Shown: positions 21,630-40,364, numbered from the stretch's first letter. The stretch: DNA of 64,000 nt from Chlorobium sp. N1 (GCF_004332115.1 NZ_SJPA01000002.1:62001-126000); one strand, 5' to 3'. Numbers and translations are program-made. Notes: generated by a model not told the origin, from the letters alone.

Positions 21630-21938
21630 ATGAGCTGGGGAGTCGAAGATGAAGCCCGCCGCAAGGGGGTAAAGGAGTTGATGGATCTTTCCGAGAAGAT
21701 CATGCGGGAGAACCCCAACCACGTCAACGAGGTCAAGAAAAGCTCGAGCGGCTGCTGGATGGAGCAGATGTACGGCATGCAGCGCTGCGACTTCTGCGAC
21801 CTCTCCTCCGACTGCCCCATCCGGGAGGAGTCGGAATGGCAGGCCTACCTGAAGGCGAACAACATCGTCATCGAAAAGGATTCCGACGCCCGTCGGCAGC
21901 AGCCGGGATCCGGCAGCGCGGATCAGCCGGGCCGATAA
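21630..21938 (+). CDS. Small cysteine-rich protein of unknown function upstream of korAB
   Basis: 102 residues with a good ribosome site (AAAGGGAG, about 8 bases before ATG). Residues 1-40 are charged and helical. A cluster of four Cys follows: Cys42, Cys53, Cys56, Cys62 (C-x10-C-x2-C-x5-C, then Pro). It could bind zinc or a [4Fe-4S] cluster. The tail (84-102) is polar and probably disordered. I recognise no family. Position 194 bases before korA, in the same direction, suggests a link with ferredoxin-dependent carbon fixation, but a separate promoter seems to serve korA. Confidence 0.7.
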   Translation: MSWGVEDEARRKGVKELMDLSEKIMRENPNHVNEVKKSSSGCWMEQMYGMQRCDFCDLSSDCPIREESEWQAYLKANNIVIEKDSDARRQQPGSGSADQPGR

Positions 21939-21943
21939 TGAGG

Positions 21944-21975
21944 CTTGCGTATACCCCGAGGATGGGTTATATTTC
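21944..21975 (+). promoter_or_regulatory. Putative promoter for korAB
   Basis: CTTG (21944-21947), 20-base spacer, then TATATTTC (21968-21975), one base off TAnnTTTG. A second possible -10 element TATAAT is at 21987-21992. The korA leader would be about 140-155 bases long. Confidence 0.35.
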
Positions 21976-22132
21976 ATCCTTTAGCGTATAATGCACAGGT
22001 GGCGCCCTGTTTTCTCATCACCCGCCAGCAATACATTTCACCATACAGCGACCCGATGAACGCCATGAGGGGATGTTCACCGCTGGGAGGATTTTGCTGT
22101 TTACCAACCACTGAACTAGTAATCAAGGGACA

Positions 22133-24016
22133 ATGACTGACACAACAACGACAACACGACAGGTCAACGTGACCCCCAAAACCAGTGTGACCGTGCTCTT
22201 CGCCGGTGACTCCGGAGACGGCATGCAGCTGACCGGCACGCAGTTCGCCAACACCGTCGCGGTGTACGGGTCCGACCTGAATACCTTCCCGAACTTCCCC
22301 TCCGAGATCCGCGCCCCTGCCGGCACCATCTCGGGCGTCTCCGGCTTCCAGATGCAGTTCGGCAGCACCGCCGTCTACACCCCCGGCGCCAAGTTCGACG
22401 TGCTCATCGCCATGAACGCGGCCGCACTGAAGTCGAACATCGACAAGCTCCACCACGGCGGCATCATCATCGTCGACACCGACGGGTTCGACGCAAAGAA
22501 CCTGAAGCTCTCGGGCTACGGCGAAGGGAACAACCCGCTCGAGGACGGCTCCCTCAACGACTACACGCTCTTCAGCGTCCCGGTCGTCTCGCTCACCCGC
22601 AAGGCTCTGGCCGACACGGGGCTCAGCGTGAAGAACATCGACCGCTGCAAGAACATGTTCATCCTCGGCATTCTCTACTGGCTCTACAGCCTGCCGATCG
22701 AGACCACCGTCCAGACCCTGAAGTCGAAGTTCAAGAACAAGGCCGACATCGCAGACGCCAACATCAAGGCGGTCACGGCCGGCTACAACTTCGGCGACGA
22801 GACCGACATGTTCGCGCAGTTCGGCCGCTTCGAAGTGGGACCCGCCGAAATGAAGAAGGGCACCTACCGCCGCGTCACCGGCAACGAGGCCGCAGCCATC
22901 GGCCTTGCCGCAGCCTCGAAGAAGGCCGGCCTGAAGCTCTTCCTCGGCTCCTACCCGATCACCCCGGCCACCGAGATCCTCCAGGCGCTCGCCAACATGA
23001 AGAAGTGGGGCGTGAAGACCTTCCAGGCCGAAGACGAAATCGCCGGCGTGCTCTCGAGCATCGGCGCATCCTACGGCGGCGCGCTCGCCGCGACCAGCAC
23101 CTCCGGACCGGGCCTCGCCCTGAAGTCGGAAGCACTCGGCCTCGCCGTCATCATGGAGGTCCCGCTCGTCGTCATCAACGTGCAGCGCGGCGGCCCCTCC
23201 ACCGGCCTTCCGACCAAGCCCGAGCAGAGCGACCTCTTCATCTCCATGTTCGGCCGCCACGGCGACGCACCGGTTCCGGTCATCGCAGCCTACTCGCCGG
23301 TCGACTGCTTCTACGCCGCCTACGAGGCCGCAAAGATCGCCGTCGAGCACATGACCCCGGTCATCTGCCTCACCGACGGCTACCTCGCGTTCAGCTCCGA
23401 GCCGATGCTGATCCCTTCGCCGGACAGCCTGCTCGACGTCAAGCCCGTCTTCGCCAAGCCCCGCAACGAGGGCGACGCCCCCTACCTTCCCTACAAGCGC
23501 GACGAGCGCGCCGTGAGGGAGTGGGCCGTCCCCGGCACCAAGGGCCTCGAGCACCGCATCGGCGGCCTCGAAAAGTCGCACGAGACCGGTAACGTCTCGC
23601 ACGATCCGGCAAACCACCAGCTGATGACCGACCTCCGCCTCCAGAAGGTCGAGAAGGTCGCCGACTCCATTCCCCTCCAGACCATCGACAACGGCCCCGA
23701 GAAGGGCGACCTGCTGGTGCTCGGCTGGGGTTCGACCTACGGCGCAATCAAGATCGCCGTCGACCGCGCACGGAAGGCCGGCCACAGCGTGGCGCACGCC
23801 CACCTGCGCTACCTGAACCCCTTCCCGAAGAACCTCGGCGAGATCCTCTCGAGCTACAAGAAGGTGCTCATCCCCGAGAACAACTGCGGCCAGCTGCTCA
23901 TGATGATCCGCGACCGCTTCCTCATCGAGCCCGTCGCATTCAACAAGGTCGAGGGCCTGCCGTTCAACGAGATGGAAATCGAAGCAAAAATCACCGATAT
24001 CGTAAAGGAGCTTTAA
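22133..24016 (+). CDS. korA: 2-oxoglutarate:ferredoxin oxidoreductase, alpha subunit (gamma-alpha fusion)
   Basis: 627 residues. With KorB it carboxylates succinyl-CoA to 2-oxoglutarate using reduced ferredoxin, a key step of the reductive TCA cycle. The N-terminal gamma domain opens with [18 protein letters not shown] (residues 23-40). The alpha (pyrimidine-binding) domain follows from about residue 245, with [12 protein letters not shown] and [12 protein letters not shown] (about 283-294) and [14 protein letters not shown]. The C-terminal transketolase-type domain is present. The gamma-alpha fusion of about 600-630 residues is normal for two-subunit KGORs. korB begins 3 bases after the stop, so the two are co-translated. 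Confidence 0.96.
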   Translation: MTDTTTTTRQVNVTPKTSVTVLFAGDSGDGMQLTGTQFANTVAVYGSDLNTFPNFPSEIRAPAGTISGVSGFQMQFGSTAVYTPGAKFDVLIAMNAAALKSNIDKLHHGGIIIVDTDGFDAKNLKLSGYGEGNNPLEDGSLNDYTLFSVPVVSLTRKALADTGLSVKNIDRCKNMFILGILYWLYSLPIETTVQTLKSKFKNKADIADANIKAVTAGYNFGDETDMFAQFGRFEVGPAEMKKGTYRRVTGNEAAAIGLAAASKKAGLKLFLGSYPITPATEILQALANMKKWGVKTFQAEDEIAGVLSSIGASYGGALAATSTSGPGLALKSEALGLAVIMEVPLVVINVQRGGPSTGLPTKPEQSDLFISMFGRHGDAPVPVIAAYSPVDCFYAAYEAAKIAVEHMTPVICLTDGYLAFSSEPMLIPSPDSLLDVKPVFAKPRNEGDAPYLPYKRDERAVREWAVPGTKGLEHRIGGLEKSHETGNVSHDPANHQLMTDLRLQKVEKVADSIPLQTIDNGPEKGDLLVLGWGSTYGAIKIAVDRARKAGHSVAHAHLRYLNPFPKNLGEILSSYKKVLIPENNCGQLLMMIRDRFLIEPVAFNKVEGLPFNEMEIEAKITDIVKEL

Positions 24017-24019
24017 ATC

Positions 24020-25048
24020 ATGACCGATACACTCACAACCCTTACCGCCAAGGACTTCACCTCCAACCAGGAGCCCAAATGGTGCGCCGGCTGCGGAGAC
24101 CATGCGGTCCTGCAGCAGCTCAAGAGCGCGATGGCCGACCTCGGCCTCAAGACCGAAGAGGTCGTCGTGGTCTCCGGCATCGGATGTTCCTCGCGCCTCC
24201 CCTACTACGTGGCAACCTACGGCGTGCACGGCATCCACGGCCGCGCCCTGCCGGTCGCCAGCGGACTGAAGGCCGCCCGCCCCGAACTCAACGTCTGGGT
24301 AGCGACCGGTGACGGCGACGCCCTCTCGATCGGCGGCAACCACTACATCCACACCATCAGGCGCAACCCCGACCTGAACGTGATCCTGCTCAACAACGAG
24401 ATCTACGGCCTGACCAAGGGCCAGTACTCGCCGACCTCGAAGATCGGACAGAAGACCGTCACCTCTCCGAACGGCGTCGTCGACTACCCGATGAACACCG
24501 TCGCCCTGACGCTCGGCGCCGGCGGCACGTTCGTCGCCAGGGTGACCGACCGCGACGGCAAGTTCATGCGCGAGATCTTCAAGCGCGGAGCCGAGCACCG
24601 CGGCACCTCGCTCATCGAGATCTACCAGAACTGCCCGATCTTCAACGACAACGCCTTCTCGGCCTTCACCGACCGCGAGCGCAAGGCCGACACCACGCTC
24701 TACGTCGAAAACGGCCAGCCGCTGGTCTTCGGCAAGGAGAGCGAAAAGGGCATCCGTCTCGACGGGTTCACCCCCAAGGTGGTCAACCTCAACGACGGCT
24801 CCGTCTCGAAGGAGGACCTCTGGATCCACGACGAGAAGGACTTCAACAAGGCCAACATCCTCTCGCGCTTCTTCGACGACCCGAACGCTTCCGAGGACTT
24901 CCTCCCGCGCCCCTTCGGCATCTTCTACGTCGAGGACCGCTTCACCTACGAGGACGCGCTCACCGCGCAGGTCGAGAAGGCCCAGGAGAACGGCGAGGGT
25001 ACGCTCGAGGCCCTGCTTGCAGGCAACAGCACCTGGACCATCAAGTAA
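24020..25048 (+). CDS. korB: 2-oxoglutarate:ferredoxin oxidoreductase, beta subunit
   Basis: 342 residues. This is the thiamine-pyrophosphate-binding subunit. WCAGCGDH (residues 21-28) supplies Cys22 and Cys25 for the single [4Fe-4S] cluster; [11 protein letters not shown] follows; the TPP/Mg motif runs [20 protein letters not shown]-like from about 95, with [12 protein letters not shown] long C-terminal region (about 215-342) is as in KGOR beta subunits. It shares one transcript with korA and ends at a strong terminator (25073-25104). Confidence 0.96.
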   Translation: MTDTLTTLTAKDFTSNQEPKWCAGCGDHAVLQQLKSAMADLGLKTEEVVVVSGIGCSSRLPYYVATYGVHGIHGRALPVASGLKAARPELNVWVATGDGDALSIGGNHYIHTIRRNPDLNVILLNNEIYGLTKGQYSPTSKIGQKTVTSPNGVVDYPMNTVALTLGAGGTFVARVTDRDGKFMREIFKRGAEHRGTSLIEIYQNCPIFNDNAFSAFTDRERKADTTLYVENGQPLVFGKESEKGIRLDGFTPKVVNLNDGSVSKEDLWIHDEKDFNKANILSRFFDDPNASEDFLPRPFGIFYVEDRFTYEDALTAQVEKAQENGEGTLEALLAGNSTWTIK

Positions 25049-25072
25049 GCTCCCCCGGAGCATAGCGAACAG

Positions 25073-25104
25073 GAAAAGCCGGCTTCACCGCCGGCTTTTC
25101 TTCG
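25073..25104 (+). terminator. Terminator of korAB
   Basis: Eleven-base arms GAAAAGCCGGC (25073-25083) and GCCGGCTTTTC (25090-25100), six-base loop, then a T-rich tail. It lies 24 bases after the korB stop. Confidence 0.9.
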
Positions 25105-25158
25105 TTTACCACTCACTCGTCGGGCCGGAAACCATTCACCATTGAAAGGACTTGACCA

Positions 25159-25419
25159 ATGAACATTCTGGACATCAAGGCCAATCCGGACAAGACGCTC
25201 ACCATCATTGCCGACAATGGGTGCATCGGCACATTCGACCTCACCCCGTACCTTCACCATGAGGCGTTTGAAGGGATCAACGACACGGAGGAGTTCCTGA
25301 ACGTGCGAAACGGAGGGTACTATGGAGAATGGGACTCTGGCAGAGACCTCTCAGCCGACACGATAGAGGCAAACCGGACCATCACCGGAAAAGTACCTGT
25401 CTCTGCATACACCGCCTGA
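25159..25419 (+). CDS. DUF2442 domain protein
   Basis: 86 residues with AAAGGA about 8 bases before ATG. The sequence matches DUF2442: an N-terminal beta-rich region (LTIIADNGCIGTFDLTPYL), a mid region and the closing WDSGRDLSADTIEAN, where W-x-x-x-x-DLS-x-DTI is characteristic. DUF2442 proteins are often encoded next to DUF4160 proteins and have been suggested as antitoxins; no DUF4160 gene is present here. It is an isolated single gene between the korAB terminator and a bidirectional terminator shared with accA. Confidence 0.82.
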   Translation: MNILDIKANPDKTLTIIADNGCIGTFDLTPYLHHEAFEGINDTEEFLNVRNGGYYGEWDSGRDLSADTIEANRTITGKVPVSAYTA

Positions 25420-25436
25420 CGTATACCATAAGCCCC

Positions 25437-25475
25437 AAAGAGAAACCCCCGCCGCCTGGCGAGGGTTTCTCTTTT
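25437..25475. terminator. Bidirectional terminator between the DUF2442 gene and accA
   Basis: Twelve-base arms AAAGAGAAACCC (25437-25448) and GGGTTTCTCTTT (25463-25474), giving A- and T-runs on both sides for the two convergent genes. Confidence 0.9.
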
Positions 25476-25500
25476 CAGGAAGCTCCGTCCGACAGGCCCT

Positions 25501-26508
25501 TCAGCCCTCGTCGTTCCAGACGCCCATCGCGGAGAACTTTTCGATGCGGTTTTCGACAAGCTCCGAAGGAGGAACCGGCACGAGCGCCTTGAGCTCCTCG
25601 ATCAGCAGCCCCTTCAGGGTGGAGGCCATCGCCTCGGGATCGGTATGCGCCCCGCCCATCGGTTCGGGAACGATGCGGTCGATGATCCCCTGTTTCAGGA
25701 GGTCTTCGGCGGTGAGCTGCAGCGCCTCGGCCGCCTGCTCCTTGTAGTTCCAGCTGCGCCAGAGGATGGAGGAGCAGCTCTCGGGGGAGATGACCGAGTA
25801 CCAGCTGTTCTCGGCCATGAGGATGCGGTCGCCCACGCCGATGCCGATGGCGCCTCCGCTGGCCCCTTCGCCGATGATGACGACGATGACCGGAACGGTG
25901 AGCTTGGCCATCTCGTAGAGGTTGCGGGCGATGGCCTCGGCCTGCCCGCGCTCCTCGGCCTCGATGCCGGGGAATGCACCGGGGGTGTCGATGAGGGTGA
26001 TGACGGGCTTCCGGAACTTCTCGGCGAGCTTCATCAACCGGAGCGCCTTGCGGTACCCCTCGGGCTGGGCCATACCGAAGTTGCGGTAGAGGTTCGACTT
26101 GGTGTCGCGGCCTTTCTGGTGCCCGATCACCATCACCGGCTGCGAGTAGCCGGAAGCGCGGTCCTCAAGGCGGGCGAAGCCGCCGACGATGGCCTTGTCG
26201 TCGCTGAAGTGCCGGTCGCCGGCAAGTTCAGTGAAGTCGCAGGTCATCATGTAGATATAGTCGAGCGTATAGGGGCGTTCCGGGTGGCGGGCCAGCTGCA
26301 CCTTCTGCCACCGGGTGAGGTTGCGGTAGATCGATTGGCGGAGCTGGTCGACCTTCTTTTCAAGCGTTACAATCTCTTGGGAGAGCGCGTCGCTCTCTGC
26401 GGGCGCCTGTTCGCGGGAGCTGCTCCGGAGACACTGGCGCATCTCGTTGAGCTTGGCTTCCAGTTCGACAACGGGTTTTTCGAAATCAAGCACGACATTC
26501 GTAGCCAT
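25501..26508 (-). CDS. accA: Acetyl-CoA carboxylase, carboxyltransferase alpha subunit
   Basis: 335 residues. With AccD it transfers the carboxyl group from biotin to acetyl-CoA, forming malonyl-CoA. An N-terminal coiled region (residues 7-65: [17 protein letters not shown] ... [12 protein letters not shown]) precedes the crotonase-fold domain with the blocks [60 protein letters not shown] and [16 protein letters not shown] (oxyanion-hole glycines). The length is typical. accB and accC are 1.2 kb away on the other strand; accD is not in the window. Confidence 0.97.
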   Translation of the reverse strand: MATNVVLDFEKPVVELEAKLNEMRQCLRSSSREQAPAESDALSQEIVTLEKKVDQLRQSIYRNLTRWQKVQLARHPERPYTLDYIYMMTCDFTELAGDRHFSDDKAIVGGFARLEDRASGYSQPVMVIGHQKGRDTKSNLYRNFGMAQPEGYRKALRLMKLAEKFRKPVITLIDTPGAFPGIEAEERGQAEAIARNLYEMAKLTVPVIVVIIGEGASGGAIGIGVGDRILMAENSWYSVISPESCSSILWRSWNYKEQAAEALQLTAEDLLKQGIIDRIVPEPMGGAHTDPEAMASTLKGLLIEELKALVPVPPSELVENRIEKFSAMGVWNDEG

Positions 26509-26573
26509 AGTGCGCGGTATAAGGTATGAGGGTCACTTCCGGAACCCTTTCGGGGGGCCGGAAACGGTTAGCG

Positions 26574-26615
26574 AAAAAAAAAGTCCATCGGGCGGAGGCC
26601 CGGATGGACTTTTTT
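26574..26615. terminator. Bidirectional-looking hairpin downstream of the HU gene
   Basis: Arms AAAGTCCATCGGGC (26580-26593) and a complement at 26598-26612 with one bulged G, flanked by an A-run to the left and a T-run to the right. In the leftward direction it follows the HU gene (stop at 26649) and is its terminator. Confidence 0.85.
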
Positions 26616-26648
26616 ATGAAAATACGGCATTGAACGGGGGGAGGAGGA

Positions 26649-26924
26649 TTATCCGCCGACCTCATCCTTGAGTGCCTTGCCGGGCTTGAACTTCACGACT
26701 TTCTTGGCGGGAATGGTGATGGCCTTTCCGGTCTGGGGGTTGCGGCCCTGGCGTGCAGCCCTGTCGCCCGTGGTGAAGGTGCCGAAGCCAACGAGAGTGA
26801 CATCGTCGCCACCCTTGAGGGAGGAGGTCACGACATTGATGAAGGCGTTGACTGCGCGCTCGGCATCGACTTTGGTGAGGTTGGCCTGTGCGGCAATCTT
26901 CTCTACTAACTCAGCTTTTGACAT
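26649..26924 (-). CDS. hup: HU-family nucleoid DNA-binding protein
   Basis: 91 residues from ATG 26924; a 12-residue in-frame extension is not conserved. It shows the complete HU/IHF fold: N-terminal helices [43 protein letters not shown] (the RxGRNPxTG beta-arm with the intercalating Pro) and the C-terminal helix. It binds and bends DNA as a homodimer. It is a single gene with its own promoter (TATCTTTG box 40 bases upstream) and terminator. Confidence 0.97.
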   Translation of the reverse strand: MSKAELVEKIAAQANLTKVDAERAVNAFINVVTSSLKGGDDVTLVGFGTFTTGDRAARQGRNPQTGKAITIPAKKVVKFKPGKALKDEVGG

Positions 26925-26964
26925 GTGGCAATGTTTTTTGTTGGAGTGAAACCTGATCAAAGAG

Positions 26965-26972
26965 CAAAGATA
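26965..26972 (-). promoter_or_regulatory. Putative -7 box (TATCTTTG) of the HU gene
   Basis: TATCTTTG reads leftward from 26972 to 26965, matching TAnnTTTG, 40 bases before the ATG. A clear TTTG -33 element is missing (TGTTT lies at about the right distance). Confidence 0.35.
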
Positions 26973-27043
26973 CTAATGCAATGAATTTAAACAGTACTTC
27001 ATAAAGATGCAATCTGTTTTTGCCAATAAACATCAAGAGATCC

Positions 27044-27089
27044 GGCAATTTGAAGTTCGCGGTACGCTATGTTATATTCACTATCTTTG
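27044..27089 (+). promoter_or_regulatory. efp: Putative promoter region of efp
   Basis: Two overlapping possibilities. A sigma70-like pair is TTGAAG (about 27050-27055), 16-base spacer, TTATAT (about 27072-27077). A TAnnTTTG-type box is TATCTTTG (27082-27089). The ATG is at 27143, giving a 50-60 base leader. Confidence 0.4.
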
Positions 27090-27142
27090 ATCAGCGGATC
27101 CCCGGAAGGGGGTTCGGGTACCCCAAAACTCCAGTTTGAGCA

Positions 27143-27709
27143 ATGACTTCGATCAGCAACGTCTCCAAGGGCTCCATTATCCGTTTCAAGGGTGAGCCCC
27201 ATATCATCGAAAGCCTCGTGCACCGCACCCCGGGCAACCTCCGCGCCTTCTACCAGGCCGGCATGCGCAACCTCAAGAGCGGACGCAACGTCGAGTACCG
27301 CTTCAGCGCCACCGAGTCGGTCGACCTCATCGTCACCGAACGCAAGGAGTACCAGTACCTCTATCCCGACGGGAAGGACTTCGTCATGATGGACACCGAG
27401 ACCTTCGACCAGATCAACGTTCCCGAAGAGGCCATCGGCGCGGCCGTGCGCTTCATCAAGGACGGGCTCAACGTCTTCATCCTCTTTTCCGACGACGGAA
27501 CGATCCTCAGTGTCGAGCTTCCGACCTTCGTCGAGGTCGAGGTCGTCGAGACCAGCCCCGCGACAAAAGACGACCGTGCGACCAGCGGCACCAAGCCCGC
27601 GACCATCGAGACCGGCGCCGAGGTCAGCGTTCCCATGTTTATCCAGACCGGCAGCATCATCCGCGTCGATACCCGCAGCGGGGAGTACATTGAGCGGGTC
27701 AAAAAATAA
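27143..27709 (+). CDS. efp: Elongation factor P
   Basis: 188 residues, full length, three beta-barrel (KOW-like, OB, OB) domains. It binds ribosomes stalled at polyproline and helps peptide-bond formation. The loop that reaches the P-site tRNA reads [10 protein letters not shown] (residues 27-36): Asn32 stands where E. coli has the beta-lysylated Lys34 (PGKGQAF) and where EarP-type factors have Arg. So neither EpmA/B nor EarP modification is expected at that residue. The C-terminal signature [28 protein letters not shown] is intact. accB follows after 20 bases, suggesting an efp-accB-accC operon as in many bacteria. Confidence 0.97.
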   Translation: MTSISNVSKGSIIRFKGEPHIIESLVHRTPGNLRAFYQAGMRNLKSGRNVEYRFSATESVDLIVTERKEYQYLYPDGKDFVMMDTETFDQINVPEEAIGAAVRFIKDGLNVFILFSDDGTILSVELPTFVEVEVVETSPATKDDRATSGTKPATIETGAEVSVPMFIQTGSIIRVDTRSGEYIERVKK

Positions 27710-27729
27710 CCCATAGCCCCAAACCAACC

Positions 27730-28185
27730 ATGAACTTCAAAGAAATCCAGCAGCTCATCGGCCTCGTCAACGACAGCGACCTCCAGGAAGCCATCATCGA
27801 GGAGGGTGACTTCAAGATCACCCTTCGGCGCGCCGCCGCTGCTCCCGTCCAGCAGGCTCCGGCACCGGCAGCCCCGGCTGCGCCCGCAGCACCGGCCGCC
27901 GCTCCCGCTCCCGTCGTCGAAGCCACCGTCACCACGCAGCAGGCAGGCCTCATCGACGTCTGCTCGCCGATCGTCGGCACCTTCTACCGCGCATCCTCGC
28001 CGGACGCTGCTCCGTTCGTCAATGTCGGCGACACCGTCAAGAAGGGCGACGTGCTCTGCATCGTCGAAGCCATGAAACTGATGAACGAGATAGAAGCCGA
28101 AATGTCGGGCACCATCGCCGAAGTACTCGTCGAAAACGGCCAGCCCATCGAGTACGATCAGCCGCTCTTCCGCATCAAACCCTAA
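27730..28185 (+). CDS. accB: Biotin carboxyl carrier protein of acetyl-CoA carboxylase
   Basis: 151 residues. It carries biotin on Lys116 in the motif EAMKLMNEI. An N-terminal helix region ([17 protein letters not shown]), an Ala/Pro-rich flexible linker (about residues 38-66) and the C-terminal biotinyl domain with the protruding-thumb segment SPDAAPF are all as in AccB. accC starts 3 bases after the stop, so translation is coupled. Confidence 0.97.
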   Translation: MNFKEIQQLIGLVNDSDLQEAIIEEGDFKITLRRAAAAPVQQAPAPAAPAAPAAPAAAPAPVVEATVTTQQAGLIDVCSPIVGTFYRASSPDAAPFVNVGDTVKKGDVLCIVEAMKLMNEIEAEMSGTIAEVLVENGQPIEYDQPLFRIKP

Positions 28186-28188
28186 CCC

Positions 28189-29550
<1,362 letters not shown>

Positions 29551-29575
29551 CGTTCGCCCCATCGCACCCACACGG

Positions 29576-29612
29576 AAAAGGCCGCCCTTCAACAAGGCGG
29601 CCTTTTCTCTTT
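29576..29612 (+). terminator. Terminator of accBC (left flank of the Fic segment)
   Basis: Arms AAAAGGCCGCC (29576-29586) and GGCGGCCTTTT (29596-29606), loop CTTCAACAA, followed by a T-rich stretch. Closely similar in sequence to the hairpin at 31266-31298. Confidence 0.9.
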
Positions 29613-29641
29613 TCCTCCAGCCGAAGCCGTTCCCAACGGAA

Positions 29642-29685
29642 AACAAAGTTATTGTACACACAAATAACAAAGTAATCGTACACCC
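29642..29685 (+). repeat. Pair of 20-bp direct repeats before the Fic fusion gene (operator-like)
   Basis: AACAAAGTTATTGTACACAC (29642-29661) recurs as AACAAAGTAATCGTACACCC (29666-29685), 17 of 20 bases identical, with a 24-base period. The second copy ends 20 bases before the ATG at 29706. The placement fits binding by an autoregulatory DNA-binding protein, possibly the AbiEi-like N-terminal domain of the gene itself. Confidence 0.7.
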
Positions 29686-29705
29686 AACGAGATCGCAGGA
29701 GTCCT

Positions 29706-31218
29706 ATGGCCAAGCTGGCAGAAGCATTGAGGGCACTGCACGCCCTGCAGGACAGGAACGGCGGTGTCGTCCGGTCGCGCGACCTCAGCCCTGCACAGAG
29801 AACCCTCCTTGCCAAAGAGGGGTTCATGCGCCCGATCATCAAGGGATGGTATCTCATGGCAAACCAGCACGATGCCGACAGAGATTCCACGTCATGGCAT
29901 GCGGGGTTCCGGGCCTTCCTCCGCACCTACCTCGGCAGCCGGTTCGGCACCTCATACTGCCTCAACGCCGAAGCCTCGCTTCTCCTGCATACCAGGAGCA
30001 CCCTCGTGCCCCGGCAGGTCCCCGTCCTCGCTACAGAAGGAGGCAGCTCCATCATCGAGCTGCCCTTCGGATGCTCGATCGTCATCTACAGCGACAAAAA
30101 AAATTTTCCGGCCGCACGAGCGCAGCTTCTCGGACTTCAACTCCTTACCCTTCCGGCAACCCTCCTGAGGCTCATGCCCCGCTCGTTCACGGCTCACCCC
30201 CGGGACGCAGAAATCGCGCTCGGCATGCTCACCGACATCGGTGAACTGCTCTCCCTGGTCCTTGAACAGCAGGCGCCGCTCCGGGCCACAGGGAGGGTGG
30301 CCGGGGCGCTTCGGCGCATGGGACGCAATCACGATGCCGAACGGCTGATACGCACCCTGCAGCTTGCCGGCATGAGCGTGCGGCCGACCGATCCGTTCAA
30401 TCAGCCATCCCCGACCATCGGGCCCCTAAAGAGCCGCTCCCCCTACGCCCGGAGGCTTACGGCCATGTGGGCCGAATGGAGGGACGAGGTCCTCGCCCTC
30501 TTCCCGCCGGCCCCCGGACTGCCGACGGACGCCGGAGCCTACCTCGACGACGTGGATGAACGCTACACCCTCGACGCCTACAACTCGCTCTCCATCGAGG
30601 GGTACAGGGTCAGCCGGGAGCTCATCGAGCGAATCGCAGTGGAGGGGTGGAATCCCGACGGCGACCGGCGGGATGGCGAAGAGGGCGATGCACTGGCCGC
30701 CAGAGGGGTACATCCAGGCCTTCAGGGCCGTCAGGGAGGACATTCGACTGATCCTCGAAGGGGGGGATCCCGCATCGCTCATCACGACGGCCCATCATCG
30801 CTGGCACGCCGAACTCTTCGCCCCTGCCCTCAGGGCCGGGATTCTAGAAGCCCACCAGCTTGCCGGCTACCGCAACGGACCCGTCTACATCCGGAACTCC
30901 CGCCATACGCCGCTTCCCGCCGAAGCCCTCGTCGACCCCATGGAGACGCTGTTCACTCTCATCGGAGAAGAACGGGAACCCTCCGTTCGTGCAGTGCTCG
31001 GCCATCACCTGTTCGTCTTCATCCACCCGTACTTCGACGGGAACGGCCGGCTCGGAAGGTTCCTCCTCAACGCCCTTTTGGCCTCTGGCGGTTATCGCTG
31101 GACCGTTGTCAGGATGGAGAGAAGGAGCGCCTATATGGCCGCGCTCGAAGAGGCGAGCGCAAACGGCAGGATCGCCGCTCTGACCCGGTTCCTTGCCGAA
31201 GAGATGAGCAGAGGATAG
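29706..31218 (+). pseudogene. AbiEi-like winged-helix / Fic-domain fusion gene interrupted by a +1 frameshift
   Basis: The first reading frame (ATG 29706, AGGAG upstream) encodes an N-terminal region resembling AbiEi-type winged-helix regulators (GVVRSRDLSPAQRTLLAKEGFMRPIIKGWYLM, residues 20-51). Next come a linker and the Fic inhibitory motif SLSIEG (Ser294 to Gly299, pattern S/TxxxEG), then WNPDGDRRDGEEGDALAARG. At the four-G run 30705-30708 the frame is lost. Removing one G restores ARGYIQAFRAVRED and leads into an intact Fic domain with HPYFDGNGRLGR (bases 31024-31059), the AMPylation motif HPFxDGNGRxxR. It could be a pseudogene, a phase-variable gene or a sequencing error. An internal ATG at 30688 after AAGAGGG could still yield a separate 176-residue Fic protein. 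Confidence 0.85.
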
Positions 31219-31265
31219 AGGGAACCCTGGCGGTGGCCTCGAGACCCCGCCGAGGGACACCAACG

Positions 31266-31298
31266 AAAAAAGCCGCCCTTCAAAGAGGCGGCTTTTTC
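31266..31298. terminator. Bidirectional terminator between the Fic gene and rpoC
   Basis: Arms AAAAAGCCGCC and GGCGGCTTTTT (31267-31277 / 31287-31297) with loop CTTCAAAGA. T-runs lie on both sides, so it ends the leftward rpoBC transcript and the rightward Fic gene. Confidence 0.9.
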
Positions 31299-31327
31299 CG
31301 TTATGGCTCGTTCGGCTCCGGGGGAGC

Positions 31328-35824
<4,497 letters not shown>

Positions 35825-35899
35825 GATCGATATCCTGGTTAAACGACTCTTTTCAGCTTCCGTTACTAGTGGTCACTCCGGGGTCCCGGCCCCTGTCGG

Positions 35900-39838
<3,939 letters not shown>

Positions 39839-39931
39839 GAAAATCTGTTAACCGGTGCCGGCCCGGTCACCCGGCCGAATCCTGGTCATATCGTCACGTG
39901 ACCACGCCTAAACTACATGTGCAGAAACAGA

Positions 39932-39964
39932 CAAAGCCCCGCTTCTGAAAAGAAGCGGAGCTTG
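39932..39964 (-). terminator. Attenuator-like hairpin between rplL and rpoB
   Basis: Arms CAAAGCCCCGCTTCT (39932-39946) and AGAAGCGGAGCTTG (39951-39964) with a GAAA loop, 26 bases beyond the rplL stop. The leftward downstream sequence is only moderately T-rich. In other bacteria a partial terminator at this place reduces rpoBC relative to ribosomal-protein transcription. Confidence 0.7.
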
Positions 39965-39989
39965 CTGTTTCACATCGGCTCTTCTGAAA

Positions 39990-40364
39990 TCACTTCAGCT
40001 CTACAGATGCGCCTGCGTCCTTGAGCTCCTTCTGGAGCTTCTCGGCCTCATCCTTCGAGACGGCTTCCTTGACGGTCTTCGGAGCACCGTCGACCAGGTC
40101 CTTGGCCTCTTTCAGGCCCAGGCCGGTGATGGCGCGCACAACCTTGATGACGTTGATCTTGCTGTCGCCGGCGGCGGTCAGGACCACGTCGAACTCGGTC
40201 TGCTCTTCGCCTGCGGCTGCGGCACCGGCGGCGGGAGCTGCGGCTGCGGCAACGGCGACGGGAGCGGCGCTGACGCCGAACTTCTCTTCAAGCGACTTGA
40301 CAAGCTCAGATGCTTCGGTAAGGGTAAGTTTACCAATTTCCTCTACAAGTGTTTCGATGGACAT
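39990..40364 (-). CDS. rplL: Ribosomal protein L7/L12
   Basis: 124 residues. The N-terminal dimerisation helix pair ([30 protein letters not shown]), the Ala-rich hinge (residues 32-52) and the C-terminal domain that recruits GTPase factors ([43 protein letters not shown]) are complete. It is downstream of rplJ by 75 bases. Confidence 0.99.
   Translation of the reverse strand: MSIETLVEEIGKLTLTEASELVKSLEEKFGVSAAPVAVAAAAAPAAGAAAAGEEQTEFDVVLTAAGDSKINVIKVVRAITGLGLKEAKDLVDGAPKTVKEAVSKDEAEKLQKELKDAGASVELK

Noticed and set aside
21477-21977. 166-residue minus-strand frame over the small Cys-rich gene
   Set aside because: The plus-strand gene has a good ribosome site and a Cys pattern; the minus frame has neither.
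21974-25063. 1029-residue open frame opposite korA-korB
   Set aside because: It mirrors the two kor genes exactly and is low in recognisable motifs. Strong C/G wobble bias removes stop codons on the antisense strand.
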